64,000 nucleotides of DNA, taken from assembly GCA_026874595.1 (NCBI GenBank), contig CM049309.1, forward strand, positions 39,323,079 through 39,387,078, in the 5' to 3' direction. The DNA is from Sipunculus nudus. Taxonomy: Eukaryota > Annelida > Sipuncula > Golfingiida > Sipunculidae. Positions 24,237-39,200 of this stretch are shown here, in pieces; within the stretch, counting starts at the first letter, position 1; the number at the start of each line of letters is the position of its first letter. The position numbers and the translations under genes are program-made. The notes below the pieces were generated by a model. That model saw only the letters and a list, made by a program, of their open reading frames with translations. It ran no database searches and was not told the DNA's origin.

Positions 24237-27200
24237 GTAAGATTCAAGAACTGTCAATTTCCCTTTTTATCGCCCCCTCTGAGCTCTGATCTCTGAACTG
24301 TCTCTGTTAAAACTGAAATCAATGTCATTTTGTGATCATGTCACATCATTCCATAACTGCCAACATGACGAAATTTTTTAAATTTAAATCCATGTGACAA
24401 TCTCGCATTGTATAGTCCCTCCCGGGACACTATCCACCAAGGGTGACTATAAAATGTTAGATATATCTGAGAGTACATTTTATAGTCACCACCCCATGTT
24501 TGCTGCAGTCTTGCAGCGCTGACATATATAGTAAACAATACAAGCGCTGCAGCCTCTGGCGGGGAGAGTCTATACTATCTAAGTTTGTACGGATCCGTAC
24601 AGACCCTCAGACACGTATATGCCTTGTGAACCGTGAGGACACCAAACAAACCCCACATATTATAATTGTTACAGATGCTTAGACTCCGACGGGACCAAAA
24701 CATTTGCTGGATGATCAGCATTAATAAAGTATGGGCACTTACCCTGGATGAAGTCAGATATTGCTTCGTCTCCGTCTGGCCAATGGCGCTTTCCGGTTGG
24801 AACAACCAATAGGAATTTAGCATCATTGACAACACGAGATGTATGATGGGAAGGATGCTTATGAAAATATGATCTATTCTAGTGCACGGCACAGGCATTC
24901 CTGAATTCATCTTTTGCATAGATTGCCCACCTAATTTGCATGGGATTCCTTTTCCGGCGGTGTTCAGTTGGCATGCAACAACTGAACCCCGGCAGTTCAA
25001 AGGATAAAAAAAAAATTTACAGGCGCACATAAAGGTGATATATCGATTTAATTTGATACATAAAAAGTTTATTTCTATATATAAATACAAGATTGTTTCT
25101 CTATCGCACAACAAGCAGTGGTAATTCATGTTACAGGTCCTTCCATGAACGGCAGGGTGAACTCTCACCGCCAGACGGTCGGACTCCATATCACAGATAA
25201 ATGGAGTCCGTACGTGGCGGACTACACCCCAAGTATGCACTTTGGTGGGGTTCTGACCTGTGTATGATCTTGGTCTATAAAGGGAGAAAACCCCTCAGTA
25301 ACTCTAGTATCTCATTTTTTAAAGACAACATTCTGTTATGATAAGCTAATTGCATAAATACCCTGCTTAATTAAGTCTTTAACTCGTACAAAACTGGACC
25401 AGTACACATAACATTGTCACCTCTACATATACATTCTAACTGCTTCTGTCATGGCAGTTATGAGCAGAACGACCCGTGTCTTCTTAGACCAAAATACACA
25501 ATAACTAAAGTAAAATACACTTACAGTTGCCAATATGTTGCACTTGTATTGAAAATAAGATACTTTTGTCATAGTGAAGAAGTTTTAATGTCACCCCATC
25601 CGTGAAACTGAAAATAAAACTGTCTTTTTCAGAAAATACGATCGTATCTTGGTCAAATACCACTTATCCCTATATATGGGGAGGCGACGAAACAGTTGTC
25701 CGTTAACGGTGCAAGATGTTTCGTCGCTGCAGGTGGCTACCGGGACACTGGCTGCACTTATTAAATATAGCCTTTAGGCTATTATAGTAACGTTACTATT
25801 AATAGATCTACACTTCCACTTCAAATTTGTCCCCTCTTTATCGACCTATAAAATATTATGACATTATTTAGACTATATAATTTATCATAGCCAATTGTAT
25901 CCGTTTGCAAGGAAAACTGATACTGTAAGGGATAGTTACAGTACATGTACCATACTGCTAAACACACTGGGTATAAGCACTTGTACATGGGATTAGAAAA
26001 TGAGATATTAGCTATAATATTGCTCTTTTACAACCAAAGCTACCAAGAGTCTGTGGAGAAGAAGCCACGGTATCTCATTTTCTTTGCAGTGACAATGCCC
26101 ATACTGTCAGACATACTGATCATTCAGCAGTAAACTCGGTCCCAATGATGTCTAAACATCTTTATAAATGATAATACGTAAGGGTCAATTGGTGTCTCGT
26201 TGCTACACAAGGAATATGTGCTCAAATGTATTTGAACAGTATCTGTCCAACGAACTGTGAGGTAAACTCTTACCGTAATCCGCACTAGTTCTAAGCGCTT
26301 GCACCCTGTGGGTCAAGTGGTACATACTGTAGCTAAACTTATACCGGCCCATCGTGGTGTCGGGCCTCTCTTAGCCTGCTGCTCCCAAACACCAGCTAGA
26401 GTCTGGGAATGGTAAAATATCTGAATCTGTATCTTATAAAAAACAATAAAGCATACTGGTATATATAAAGCCACAGCAGGAAAAATCAGTGAATTGGGGG
26501 CTGCTGCCCCCACACCACACCTCTGCTAGATCCATCTTCATTTGAATGTGTATGACATAAACATAGTTTGAACACAAAGCACCATAACACAGCAAGGTAT
26601 ATATGCTGTGAATTCCTGTAAATTAAATTGTCCTTGTGTTTTATGAATAACATATTTATGCAAATTTCGAGCACCAAGTGATCTCATAACTGCAGATCCA
26701 AACTAAACACACATAAAATATTTTTTTTTAATGTGTACTCAGTATTATCACTTTTCTATTTCACATTAGTTCATCAAGAATAAGCATGAATTTATAATGT
26801 AATTATGTGTGGTTAAGTCTTACTTTTTCCCACTGGTTTACTAGACAGCCTGCACACAACTCTTTACTATACAATGCCATTGTAACTAGTGTTACCACGT
26901 GTTACAATTACCCCTAACCAGCACATCACTCTAGATCTGGCCCATTTAAATAAAATGTTACTTAATTGTAGCTCTCTTTAAGTCAGCTTGGCTTCCAACT
27001 GAGGTAATCAAGTTCCCATGCAACAACGTTCTTCCCTGATCTTCCTAAAATTTTTGGTATTCCTTGGGTTAAAAGTTCAGTATCTTGAAGATTATAACAA
27101 GTTTAATTTTATTTGTTATCAAAATTTGATACATACTCTATAGGTGCCTAAATGAGATGATCTTGTGTCTTGTTGTCCAATATTTTGTGTAATCACAGGT

Positions 27201-30200
27201 GAACACCAATAAATTACAACATAATGCACAATAATGCATAAAAACATCAGGAAATAGACATTAAAATATACTGAGCAAAATACAGCAGTGGCCACAAAGA
27301 TGCCTGTGGGCTTCATTTTCACAACTTCCTGTTATTCTGCACAAAAACACTCACAAGATCGGGCGGGAAATCACATGAAAACATAGGAAAGTGGACACGG
27401 CTGAACAGAGTTGGCCTAATGCCGGCTTTTACTCAAATTGTCCGGGCCGGCGGCTATAGCTGGCTAAAGCCCGCTAAAACTGGCTGTTACTGGTCAATAC
27501 TGGTTAATGTACTGATCATTTGACAAATCATTCATACAAAATTCTTTATTACTCAGGCTTTAATCATCCGACAAACCATTCATAATGTACACTTTTTAAA
27601 TGGGCTTTAAAGTAGTGGCTGTAATTTAAGTTAACTGACACAAAGCTGAACACTAGGACTAGTGCAGTGAACCATGTGCTTACTAGGTGGAAGTGAGACA
27701 TTTATGTGACCAAACTTAATAACCATATTTGTTCGTGTACAGGACAACAAATTTTATCCTAAAAATATTTGGCAAAGATGAGGGGCCGTCTCATACTCAG
27801 GTACAAGTTTTCAGCATCCTCAGGGCCGCCAAGGATAATTTATGGCAATCAGCATTATTAAGGTCGGGTGATCATGTCCGTATGGTGGTAATGTACACTC
27901 AATAAAGAACATTACAGTGCTTTTGTTTTTGTTTAAATTTATCGTTTATACATCAGATTTACATGCGCACATAGTTAAATAATTGATAAGAAAAGGTTTG
28001 CCCTTGCTGCAATGACACAGGAATTTTAACGGAATCATATATGAAAGCCCTTCTGACAGTAGAGCCAGTGATTTCCCACGATAGCGGAAGGAATCTCAGA
28101 ACTGACAGACCGAAACGAAATTCCCAATCCTGAAAATATATAAGTTATAAAGTATATTTTGCCAAAAGTATCTTGGGAATTCACTTGAAACAGGTACGCA
28201 GTGATATAATTGTCAATGCCGCTATCAGCTTGCGGGGCTTACCCATATACTCAAGATCCAAGAGTACAGCGCTCGCACAAGAGATGCTGGGAACTTTCTA
28301 ATGCTATCCAGTGGCACGTAATATGCATATTAATACAAGGATGATTTTTAGCTCAGCTGACTATAAGTCATCTGAGCTATAGTCGTGGTCCATTGTCCGT
28401 CGTCCGTCCGTCTGTCCGTCCGTCCGTCCGTCCGTAGATGTGGCACGTTTTGAAACCATAAGACCTAGGAATCCAAAATTCGGCATAATGTTAGATGTCC
28501 CCAAGATCTCCTACCAAGCCGAAAACTGGGTCTTTGCAACTTCGTTCCTTTGAGAAATTAAGAAAAAACCTCAATTTTTTATTAAAAACCTATTTTCACA
28601 CTTCAGGACTACCTTATATCAAAACCACTCATCTGTTTTTCCTCATATTTACCATAAATATTCCTCTATATAGTTCCTATCGACATGCCAGAAATTATGT
28701 CTGTATTATTTAATTTAAAAAAGTTATGGGTCAAAACATATTGCATTTTGTAAAAAATCAGGAAAGATATTTGATCACTTAACACAAAAAATGTTAAAGC
28801 TATGGACCTTTTTTCCAGTAATATAACTTTAATTAATCAAAATTAAATTGTATACCCAAAATTAGATGAAAATCTTTTTAATTTTTTAAAATATAAATAA
28901 AAATAAAAAATTGGTACCTTAAATTTTGCCCAACTTTGACCATGGCACGTTTTTTTCCTGTAAGTACTGTAGATTTAATTTTCACAGCATGTTTTTGTTA
29001 GCATTTCAACTGTTTACACAAAAAATTTGAAACGCGTTGATCAAAAACTGTAGATTTTAATCAAGTTTTCAAGCACCATGTAACATATTGTTTACATCAA
29101 GCTAGTGTTATGCAGTTTGCAAGAGCTCAGCTCCCCAGCTTCAGCTCTAAGTTCCTTAAATTCGGCATACAGTTAGATGTCTCCAAAATCCCCTACCATG
29201 CCAAGAATTTGGTCACTAGGACTTAATACCTTCGAGGTATTAATGAAAAACTTCATTTTTCCATTAAAAACCCATTGTTACACTTCAAGACTGCCTAATA
29301 TCAAAACCACTGATCTGACTTTAATCATAAATAATATACATATTTTTCATTCTCTATGCACTTGCTAGAATGATGTCAGTATTGCGTAATTGTTTTAAGT
29401 TATGGGCCCAAACATAATGCACTTTGTAAAAAATCAAGAAATATATTTACTCCCTTAACAAGGGCATTGATGAAGCTAGAGATTTTTTTGTCAGGGATGT
29501 AACATTTAATCAAGATTCAATTGAATACCCAAAATTAGTTCTGAATTTTTCAAATTTTATAAGTTATTAGTATAAATATAAAATTAGTACCTCAAAGTTT
29601 GCCCAACTGTGACCATGGCACGTTTGTTTCCTGTGAGCACTGTTGATATAATTTTCATATCATGCACACATAAGGATTTCAGCTTTTTAGTTTAGAAAGC
29701 TGAAAGAAATTGGCCAAAAATTGTAGCTTTTATTAATGTTTTTTATGAGACCCTGTCAGACTTTGGCTCTCTCCAGCCCCTCTTGAGTCACCTGTATGTT
29801 GACCTTGTTGACCTTTCATCAGATTATGCACGCTTGAGGAGAGGCATACAGGAATCCAGGCAGCTCATGGCCAGCCACAGTTGATCCAGGTGTCCAATCC
29901 AACTCATCTAGTAGTTTTAACCAACAACATAACAATAAACAATAAATTAATAAATTTTTATTGGTTTTTAATAACAAATTAAAGAAAAATAGAAAAGGAA
30001 TTTGTTAGTTTATAATAACAGGAAATTAACTTGCAGTTACTGATGATATAAGAATCTTGTATCGATAGGTAGAATGTCATATATTCCAAATAACACCATG
30101 CAGTCACCTATGGCATTTTCCAGTTCAACTTTAATGATAAAGAAGTAAATCATATTATTCATTACTAATCATTAGGGATCATATGAAGGAAATTAATGAT

Positions 30201-33200
30201 AGACAAAGATGCAGTTGATAATATTAATCTAGATTCCTACTGTGTCTAGTGTGTACATTGATGTAAAATTAGTCCAAAATGAATTTTTTACAGTTATTTT
30301 TTAATATAAATAAAAGCCATAAAACCAGGTACTTGTGATCATTATTTAAATGTGTGAATTTTGTATATTCTGGATTCTCATCATCATTGTTTGGTGAAAA
30401 CTGAATAAATACCAGACATGTTGCGAATACTTTGTAATTGTATTTAAATACGAATATGATTATGTACTCCATTATAAAATTTCTTGCATAAAGAATAGGA
30501 ATTCAGGTAAAAATGAAAGTATATGAATACTCGTGCAAATACTTTCAAAATGTATTCATGAATGCATTCATGAATATATTCTTTAATATTATTTTAATAA
30601 TCATATCAGTTATATTTCATTAAAAAAAATCATATGTTTCTCTTATTATTTTTAATAAAAATTATATTTGGGACAATATTTGTAATTTTTTTTTATAAAT
30701 AGTTAAACTCTTATATTATATGTTCTGCTTATAAGTTATATGGCCAAGTCAAAATCTGTGTGACAATAGTACTCCATTTGTTAATAAAATAAATGAAATC
30801 AATCCTCTCCTGTCTCCAAAGGTACTATCAAAATCATACATAAGCTAAACAACAACAACTCATAATACAGCTTATACTTATTACCACACAAAACCAGCAT
30901 GTGCCTCATTTCTAAATAATATTTTTTTATCATATATAACAGCTGAGCGTCGTGACCCATAGGTCCCTTGTTTAAAGAGGAAGATGTCAATGCCCTGTAA
31001 TGCACATTCTCTTGACATGTTAATTCTTAGTTGGTGCCATCTCCTGGATAATAATTTATTACCCAAATTTGGGCCCTAAAATTGACCCTCTGATGTCTCT
31101 TATGATATTAATTTGAATTGTTGTATAAAATACATTCTTTGATATGTTTAATTAATTCCATTTTGGTCTGCACCATACCTTTCTATATTACTTTCCTGTT
31201 TTCACTTGTAGTATCATAAAAAAATATACCACTGACCATTTTAAGAATCAAAAGTTATAAAATCCCATTTCAATCATTAGTGTTAAAGTGATCATTATGC
31301 TGACAAAGTGATCCTCAGTAGTTGGCAGCTCCAACTTAAGATGCTGAAAAAAATTTGAACCAAACTTTGAGGCTCAGCATTGGGGGGTCGTCTTAAACTG
31401 TACACGGGGTCATCTTATACAGGCATAAATATGGTAGTCTTCATATGATCTTGAGCACAATACTGGATCCACTGTATGGCTTCCTGATAATCATTGTTTT
31501 TGTTTAAATACTGACTTGCATCATTAAAGGTTGTTAAGTTGTTAACCCAGAGGTTATGGGAATGGAAATTCATTAAGTGAGCAAAATCAGAGTCAGTTTT
31601 GAGTCAATTTCAGTCTTGCCTTGACTTAAACTCCATGCTAGCTTATTATTGCAGTATGTTTGATTTTAACTTTTGATTATGAAAGACTTTCTGGTACAAA
31701 GCTTTTATATTGGGCCTTGGTGAGGGACATGAACTGTGACATTTAGTGATAGGCCGCCAAGTGGATGGCCCACTATCAGGCACAGTAATTCTTATGACAC
31801 TGGCACAGTGATGCACCTTATTTGTGACATTTATTATTGAACTTATGTCATTTGACAAGTCAAACATGTGTACAATAGTAAATCTTTACAGTAAAAAGCA
31901 TGCATATTACTGCTCTAAGTTAACCTTGGTTCCCCCTGCAGTATCATTACTACAATGCTAAATCGGTATATTTGTCTTATTTGAGTCATAATCCTTGACC
32001 TTGTGTCATTTAAAATCATTTACATTAGTATTTCCTGGCACAATATACAATGAACAAGCTTGTATAACAATAAAAACATTTAAAAAAAAATTCTGTTGTG
32101 GTGGTTTATTAGGTTTAGGACATTTTTTTATATTCAGTTGAGGAGTTTTAGCCAGTAAAATCCAGGATTGACCACTTTTGAAGTATTGACCGGGCCAGCT
32201 ATTAGCGAGGGGTGGCTCTTACCAGCCAACCCTGTGGCTGAAAACTGTGTGCTGTGTGTCTTGAAAAAATGGCCTCTATCAAGTCAAAATTGCTTGCATA
32301 AAACTAAGTGTGATCTGCTTAATTGCAGCAACGCTGTGAAACTTTGTAAAATCATGTAAGTGTGAAGACTTCCCCACTAATAAAAGCCAATCATAGTGCA
32401 GTGTACCATTTATGGTTGATTTATGTTGATATTTAAGTAAAGACAAGGTCTAGGTATGAAATTTAGGGTAAGATATACAGTATGATATACAGTGTTATTT
32501 GTGTTATATGATTCAATAATTAATTATTCAGTGATATTAAATCTTTGTGGATATCTGATTAACTTTTCTTTGCGTCTTGTTCTAATTCAGAATCTGTACT
32601 AAGAGATCACAAAAAAGGAAAACGTCATCAGCGTCTTGAGAATCTGAAAAGGCAGCAATGGAACTTGGCAGAGCGCAGTGTATATATCACTGGAATGAGG
32701 CCTAAAACAACAGCTGATCAGCTAAAGCAGTGCTTCTGTCAGTATGGTACAGTCACTAAAGTCATCTTTGATAGAGAAAGGGTGAGTCTTGTATGAGGTA
32801 TTAAGCAAATTTATGTAACTGTGAAATCATGAGTATATGAAGACAGTTATATTCATAAAAGCTAGGTGTCAATTGACATATTTTGATACATCAAATACTG
32901 CCATGTATGCAAAGTAGACATAATTTTTCATAGTGAAAAAGGTATTGCAAGGGAACACAATTTGGCACTTAATGCAGGACCTACATGTGATCATTTTAAG
33001 CTTTTTCATTTTACATTTGTTTTCTAGCTTTGAACTTTTTTTAATCGATTTCAGTCATTTCGGTTCAAATTTTAGTTAGTCTTGGTTTTCAGAGATGTTT
33101 AATTCCATTTGATTATGCCTTTGCAGGGTCATTATGCAATCATTGAATTCCAAAATAAACAAGAAGCCCAGCACGTCCTACAAACAGCAATATGGTTGAT

Positions 33201-36200
33201 GGGTAAGAAGCTCTTGGTGAAGCCCCGAGAAGTCCGTCCCATTCAGCCACACAAGAAGCCAAGCAGGAAACTCCCAACACCAGCTGCTCCAAGTACTGAT
33301 GATGCTGAACCGCTTAACACAGATACAGAATCCATGGAAGAGCTGCTCAGACAGGCACAGTCTGTAAGCACACAGTAAATCAGCCAGTTACATTTTAATT
33401 GAAATGCTGTTGGGGGTGGGGGTGGGGGTATTGGTTTAAGGCTACCAGATTGAGGTTATATTTTCAGGTTGTATTTTGGATAATTACAGGTTATGTGGGT
33501 TGCCAGTCAGAATTTACAGAAATTGTAGCATTAGTAATGTGGGAATTCAACTCAAAATTAGTAAAATAAATTAATTTAGTGGTAAGTATTGCTAAAATTG
33601 CAGGCAGGGGAAAGATGTCCTTTTCTTCCAATGTCTGTGTCATCTTAAGTAAAAAGGATTAAAGAGAGTACCTCCTCTTTCAGAAGTACTAGATTAAACG
33701 ATTACAGCCCTGTTCTTTAGGAGCTGTTTACTACATCTTTTGTCAAGAATGTCAAAGGAGATGATTGTATTTACGAACCTAGGGATCTGTTTGTTAATTT
33801 CAGGTGGACCACCAGATGGAGCTGCTGATGCAGTCGTTACAGCTCAGCTTGGAGGAGATGAAACAGAGATGTCAGCTTCTGCAGCAGTTAGAGAGCATCT
33901 TCTCTCAGTGCTTTCCAGGTTTGTTAAACATTCAGATTATCTTTTCATGTGATGCATTTTAATCTGTTTGCTGAATGAGCATCTAACCACCCTTCAAAAT
34001 GAGAAACTGATTTAAAGCAGCTATGACACAAAATAGTTGGTAGTACTGCAACACATAGATAACATTATAGGTAACTCTGTATCATTCAGATTGCCAAAAA
34101 TCATATTCCTTTGTATGTAGTGTTACTGCTGTAAAACACTGATGTTATTGTCATAGCTTTGACTTGTGCCATCAATATTTGTGGAATCGTTGCTACACTC
34201 TGAATCAGTAGTTTTCTTTCAGTCAGATATATTTGTTCGCTGCTTTATTTTTAAATAATGAATGATTATCAGAAAAAGTGTAATTTCCCTTCATTTCCTA
34301 AAATAAACATTGAACTTTGCAGTTTTATTTTTCACTCTAAATCTCATCTTTTATGTTATTGTCATTATTCTCTTGTGATATTGATGGTGTGCTTATTTAT
34401 TGTATACATAATACTACATTGCATTGATATAAATGGAATGTGACCAAGCAGTATGTCCATCTGTGAAGTTCATCTGTGAATTGGTGTCTCAATTTACTGT
34501 ATAGACTGTAGAGTGCAGCAGTTTGGGTCATCTGCCAACAGCCTGGGGATCCACGGATGTGACATGGATCTGACATTACAGCCAAACCTGGATCCAGAAT
34601 CCACCTCATGGGTGAGTATACTGATGTGCAGGTAAATGTGAGCAAAGTCACTCTCTCTTCCTCATAGCCACCAATGACTACTAAAATGATAAATACCGTA
34701 AATCTTGTTTTTATGGCCGCATGTCTATTTATAGCCGCACCATGAGTTTGCAAGGTCTCTTAAAGGAGCTCCCAGTAAGGTCCAAATACCCAAAACCCCC
34801 CTTAAAGGCCGCACCCCGACTCCGTCTTTGGACTGAAGGTAAGATAATCAGCTGCACGTAGCAAAATAAATCACGACATAGCTGCTTTAATGAAGACTAG
34901 AATAAAAAGTTTTAATTACAGAAGTTAAGTTTGTTGCCAGATTACGTATATTAAATATATTACTATTACATATTATTATATAACGCTCGAGATAGGGACA
35001 AAATATCTGTATGTTACTAAAGACTTTTGCACATGGATGGGCAGGCATTTATCAGAAAAAGAAAGATTTCCCGAACGATCGTTTCGTTTGAATGGTGGTT
35101 ACGCAAAACGATTCTTGTATGCATCAAAATGCTTCTTTGCATGTACGTGCCATTGTCAAAGACCATAGTATGAACACTGAACTGAGGTTTATATGTACAT
35201 TTATTGAAGCAAAAAGCCTGAATACTATCCACTATTACGCACTATCACGCAGTAGCGTTCAGGGGGCGACATGATGGCTAAGACTGCTGAAACTGTCAGG
35301 TTTTCAACCTGCACAAACTTAATCACGGCTCGTGGTATACATATAAAAATTTAAATGTAGAACCTTGACATGTATATCTTTCGTGCGATATATATAACTT
35401 ATTATAAAAATCTTGGTAATTGTCACCAAATAATACGTTTAAAACACCCCTGCTGTAACGCAGCGACCAACTTCGTTTGGCATGGTCAAGCAACATTGAA
35501 ATACATGCCTACGTTAAACTCATTTGCAGCATTATTTAGCAACGATTATTTGTTTAGAAAGTAAAATGAATAAAAACCTGACATCGTAAAGAGTTGCACA
35601 AAGGCTGACGATCGTTTTAAAATCAAGTTTGAGTACCACCATGTGCTGAAACGCCCAAATGTTCTGCTAAGAATATTTTGAACGGCTGTACGCTGTGGGT
35701 GGTAAACAGAACAGCCACCTATTCCGTCCCAGTGTGCCTTGCGCGAACGCTACCTTGACAAGATGGCTTCCCAAACGGAAACTTTCTTGAGGAAAAAACT
35801 TGCTTACCTCGACTGGCCATTTTAATTTCACTTTAAAATCGCTCGTTTTCACGCGCATGTTTGCTATACGTGCGTATCTCGACAAGGTTACTTCAGTTAT
35901 TTTGATATTTAGTTAAGTTGACCAGCGATGTTTTCAAACGCACCAGCGTATTGTGACATGGAGCGATGTCAACGAAGGATGTGACAATGATAATACCGAA
36001 GTAACCGGTATGAAAATGATTTGAATCTTCCGAGTAATTCAAGAAATGGAATTTTCATCATAGATTAAGTTTTCAAAATATTACTTTTAGAATTAAAATA
36101 TACAGTGACTTTAAATGGATCAGCAGAATATTTCTATCCAAAGTATATTGGAAAATCGGTAGCAAACAAGAATACGGCACCGCATGTAAAATCTGTATAT

Positions 36201-39200
36201 TCACCAAATTCCATCGGCCGTGGTGACACGTTCTACCATTTATATCTACAAGTGGGTTTCCCCTCTAAAAGTATTCCATTCATACAGTATATCCGTGATT
36301 GTATAAAAAAAAAGGATTAAACAGAAGTAAATGACCGGGCCATACGCATTCAAGGATGATGGTTTTCCAGAAACGTGACATGGGCTATTCAATATTGAGG
36401 TACATGTATAAATCATGATGAAAAATGTCAGTAAGTAACCTGCTAAATTTGAATTTTTATAAAGATTTTATAGTGTTCTGAATTACATATTTTGATTTTC
36501 TGAATTCTTTTTATAAACAACACAGATTCCGAGGAAATCCGGCTCCGTCAAAGTTATGACCGGTAATACCGATTTTTCTAGCAGACGTCACCACCAGTCC
36601 TCACCATGAATAATCTCATTCATTTTAATCTCGTAATAAGTGTTGTTATTGTTCAATGTTTATTGTTATTGTTCAGTTGATTGCAAATAATTATTATATT
36701 TTATATGAACATTTAGACTATACAATTTTATACAATAATTCTGTGACTAAAAAAGAGTATTTCCTCTCTGGTGTGCTTGATCTTCTATTGTCGCCCAAAG
36801 GAGCGCCACGTCTGGTTAATTTCTGATAAACCATCTATTTATGGCCGCATCCCGAGTTCAGAAAAAAAGTCGAGATTTTCGATTTTGAGTTTGTTTTTAA
36901 GGCCGCGGCGAAAAAAACAGGATTTACGGTATATCTGAAAGTACATTTTGGTCACCAGCCCATGTATACACTTCAACTTGGGTGGGATTCTGAGCTCAGT
37001 ACGATCTGTGTCTTTAAAAGGGAGAAAGCCCATCAGAATATAGGGTATCTATTTTTTTAAGACCAAATTTTAGGGTATCTATTTTTTTAAGACCAAATTC
37101 TGTTATGATAAGATAATTGCTTAAATTCCCAGTTTCAATATGTCTATAACCCTCATAAAAGGAGACCAGTACAAAAAGCATTGTTATACTTTCTTACTGC
37201 TTCTGTCATGGCAGTTATGAGCAGTAGGACCTGTGTCTTTGTGGACCAAAATACACAATAACTAAAGTAAAATTTACTTACAATTGCCAATATGTTGCAG
37301 TTGTATTGAAAATAAGGTACCTTGTGATAGTCAAGAGGTTTAAGTGTCACCCCATCAATGAAACTGATTATAAAACTCATTTGGAAAATATGATCACATT
37401 GTGTTCAAATGCCACTTATCTCTATATATGGGGAGGCGGAAGAAACAGTCGTCCGTTAATGTTACAAGACATTTCATAGCTGCAGGCATCTATCTTCCTC
37501 ACAGGAGCCAGATTTGTAATAGGGCTTACTGCTGGAATGATATGTGATGTCATGATATGATATTATAATGATACATATCAAAATGTCCTGCTAATGGTAT
37601 GATACACAGTATAATTTGTACAGAATATTTGATAAATTCAAACCAGTTTTTCTCATTTTTAAAGGGAAAGATATAAAATTTACTCTGATAAGATTGTTCT
37701 CAAACATAAATAAAATGAGATGCTAGTAGCTATAGACTGAGCTATTAAATGTTGGATGTCCATTTTTCATTTTATGATCAGCTGCTAACATCAGGTGATA
37801 CAGATGTTTCGCTTTGTGTAGATGCACACACTCAGTAAAGGTATTTTTTTGCATTAGACATTCATTCATCAGTACCAGCAATTAAAATATGTTAGTGCAG
37901 CTTCACTTGATCTGTAGAACATGCTCCAGACAAGGTATTGTGACTTGCATCTCAATTTTGAGTAAATCTTATGAATCGTATATTTGTTACTGTTTGTATA
38001 AATGAAAAATTTTCACTAACTGTTGTTTCATTGCAGTCTTGCAAAAAAAAAAAGAAAACCATTAGGGTACATGTATGATGCTAGGGCCAAAAAAAATTCA
38101 TTATATGTTTCTCAGGCACCTCTCTGTGTCACTTTAAAGTCCCAAAGCATCAAACATTTATATTGTCCGAGTGTCATGCGGCGATCTGGTGACATTCTTG
38201 AATGCTACTTAAAAATTCTATGACTTCTGCATTGGTCAGTTTCCCTCCAAATGATACTTGGGCCATTTTTACCAACGAATATACTTCAAAACATGATAAT
38301 TCCTCTAAAACTTTTGACCAAAAAGATGTACATATTAATGATTTTCTTATATTTCTGTCTTTGTTAACTATTTTCTTTAAAGGCTGCAGTGTTAATAGCT
38401 AATGATGTGTTAATATGCTCGGTTTCTGTAAAAAAGATATACTTATCTTTAAATAAACACTTAGAAACTGTTTTTTTTTGTGTGTAAAAGAAATCAAATG
38501 TAGAATTTGGTCTCACAAAGAGAAACTGTTTGCATATTTTACCTATTCTCATGCTTTGTGACTGTTTGGTGAGACATGGTGGCCCTTTGGCAGAAATTGT
38601 GTTTAAACAAACTTCCATTAAACTTCTTTTGCAATTAAATTTAAATAAGAAATATCAACAGTGGTTATGTAAGACTTGGAAAAAGTTTTGTTGTATATCT
38701 TTATTAAACAATCTCAGATCTTGTTTTAACAACACCCTGGGGTTCACAGCTGATCTTGACACCCCTAGTATTGTATAATCTGCTTTGTATATTTATATTA
38801 CACGTAAAAGTAATAAAAATGTCACATTTCCTTTCAAAGATCCTTTCAAACTTTTGACAAATTTGACCAATATTACTTGTCATTTCTATGCCAGTTCCTG
38901 AGAAATAATTTATGATATTTTACGTTATTTTCAGGGTAAAAGAATAAATAAAAACCTGCTCCCAAATCATTTTCCAGAAAAGCGCCTGAGAAACAAATTA
39001 TAAATTTTTTTTTGGTCTTATAAAGAATTTTTTTTCATTTCTAATTCTTTATCCTTATTCTTCAGAGTAATGATGGTTGGAGCCCTAGGTTCCCGTACTT
39101 AGCTGATCTGCGAGCTTTCAAGGATCGTCAGGTCTTGTCATCTCCTGCTACTTTGTGTAAGGTCCCACTCCATCAGTTCATCCAGCTCATCAGTCGCATC

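Larger units (their letters stand above)
24237..32590 (+). other. TUT1 intron 1 (8.35 kb)
   Basis: It holds an interspersed repeat at 25215-25745 (second copy at 36930-37495), a possible terminal-inverted element at about 27722-31437, and within that a composite repeat at 28349-31010 shared with 52194-55300. A minus-strand open frame of 221 codons at 24575-25240 has no recognisable domain and is probably chance. Confidence 0.75.

Noticed and set aside
24575-25240. 221-codon open frame on the minus strand
   Set aside because: It starts inside TUT1 intron 1, has no recognisable domain, is rich in Cys/Ile/Leu without pattern, and overlaps a dispersed repeat. Probably chance.
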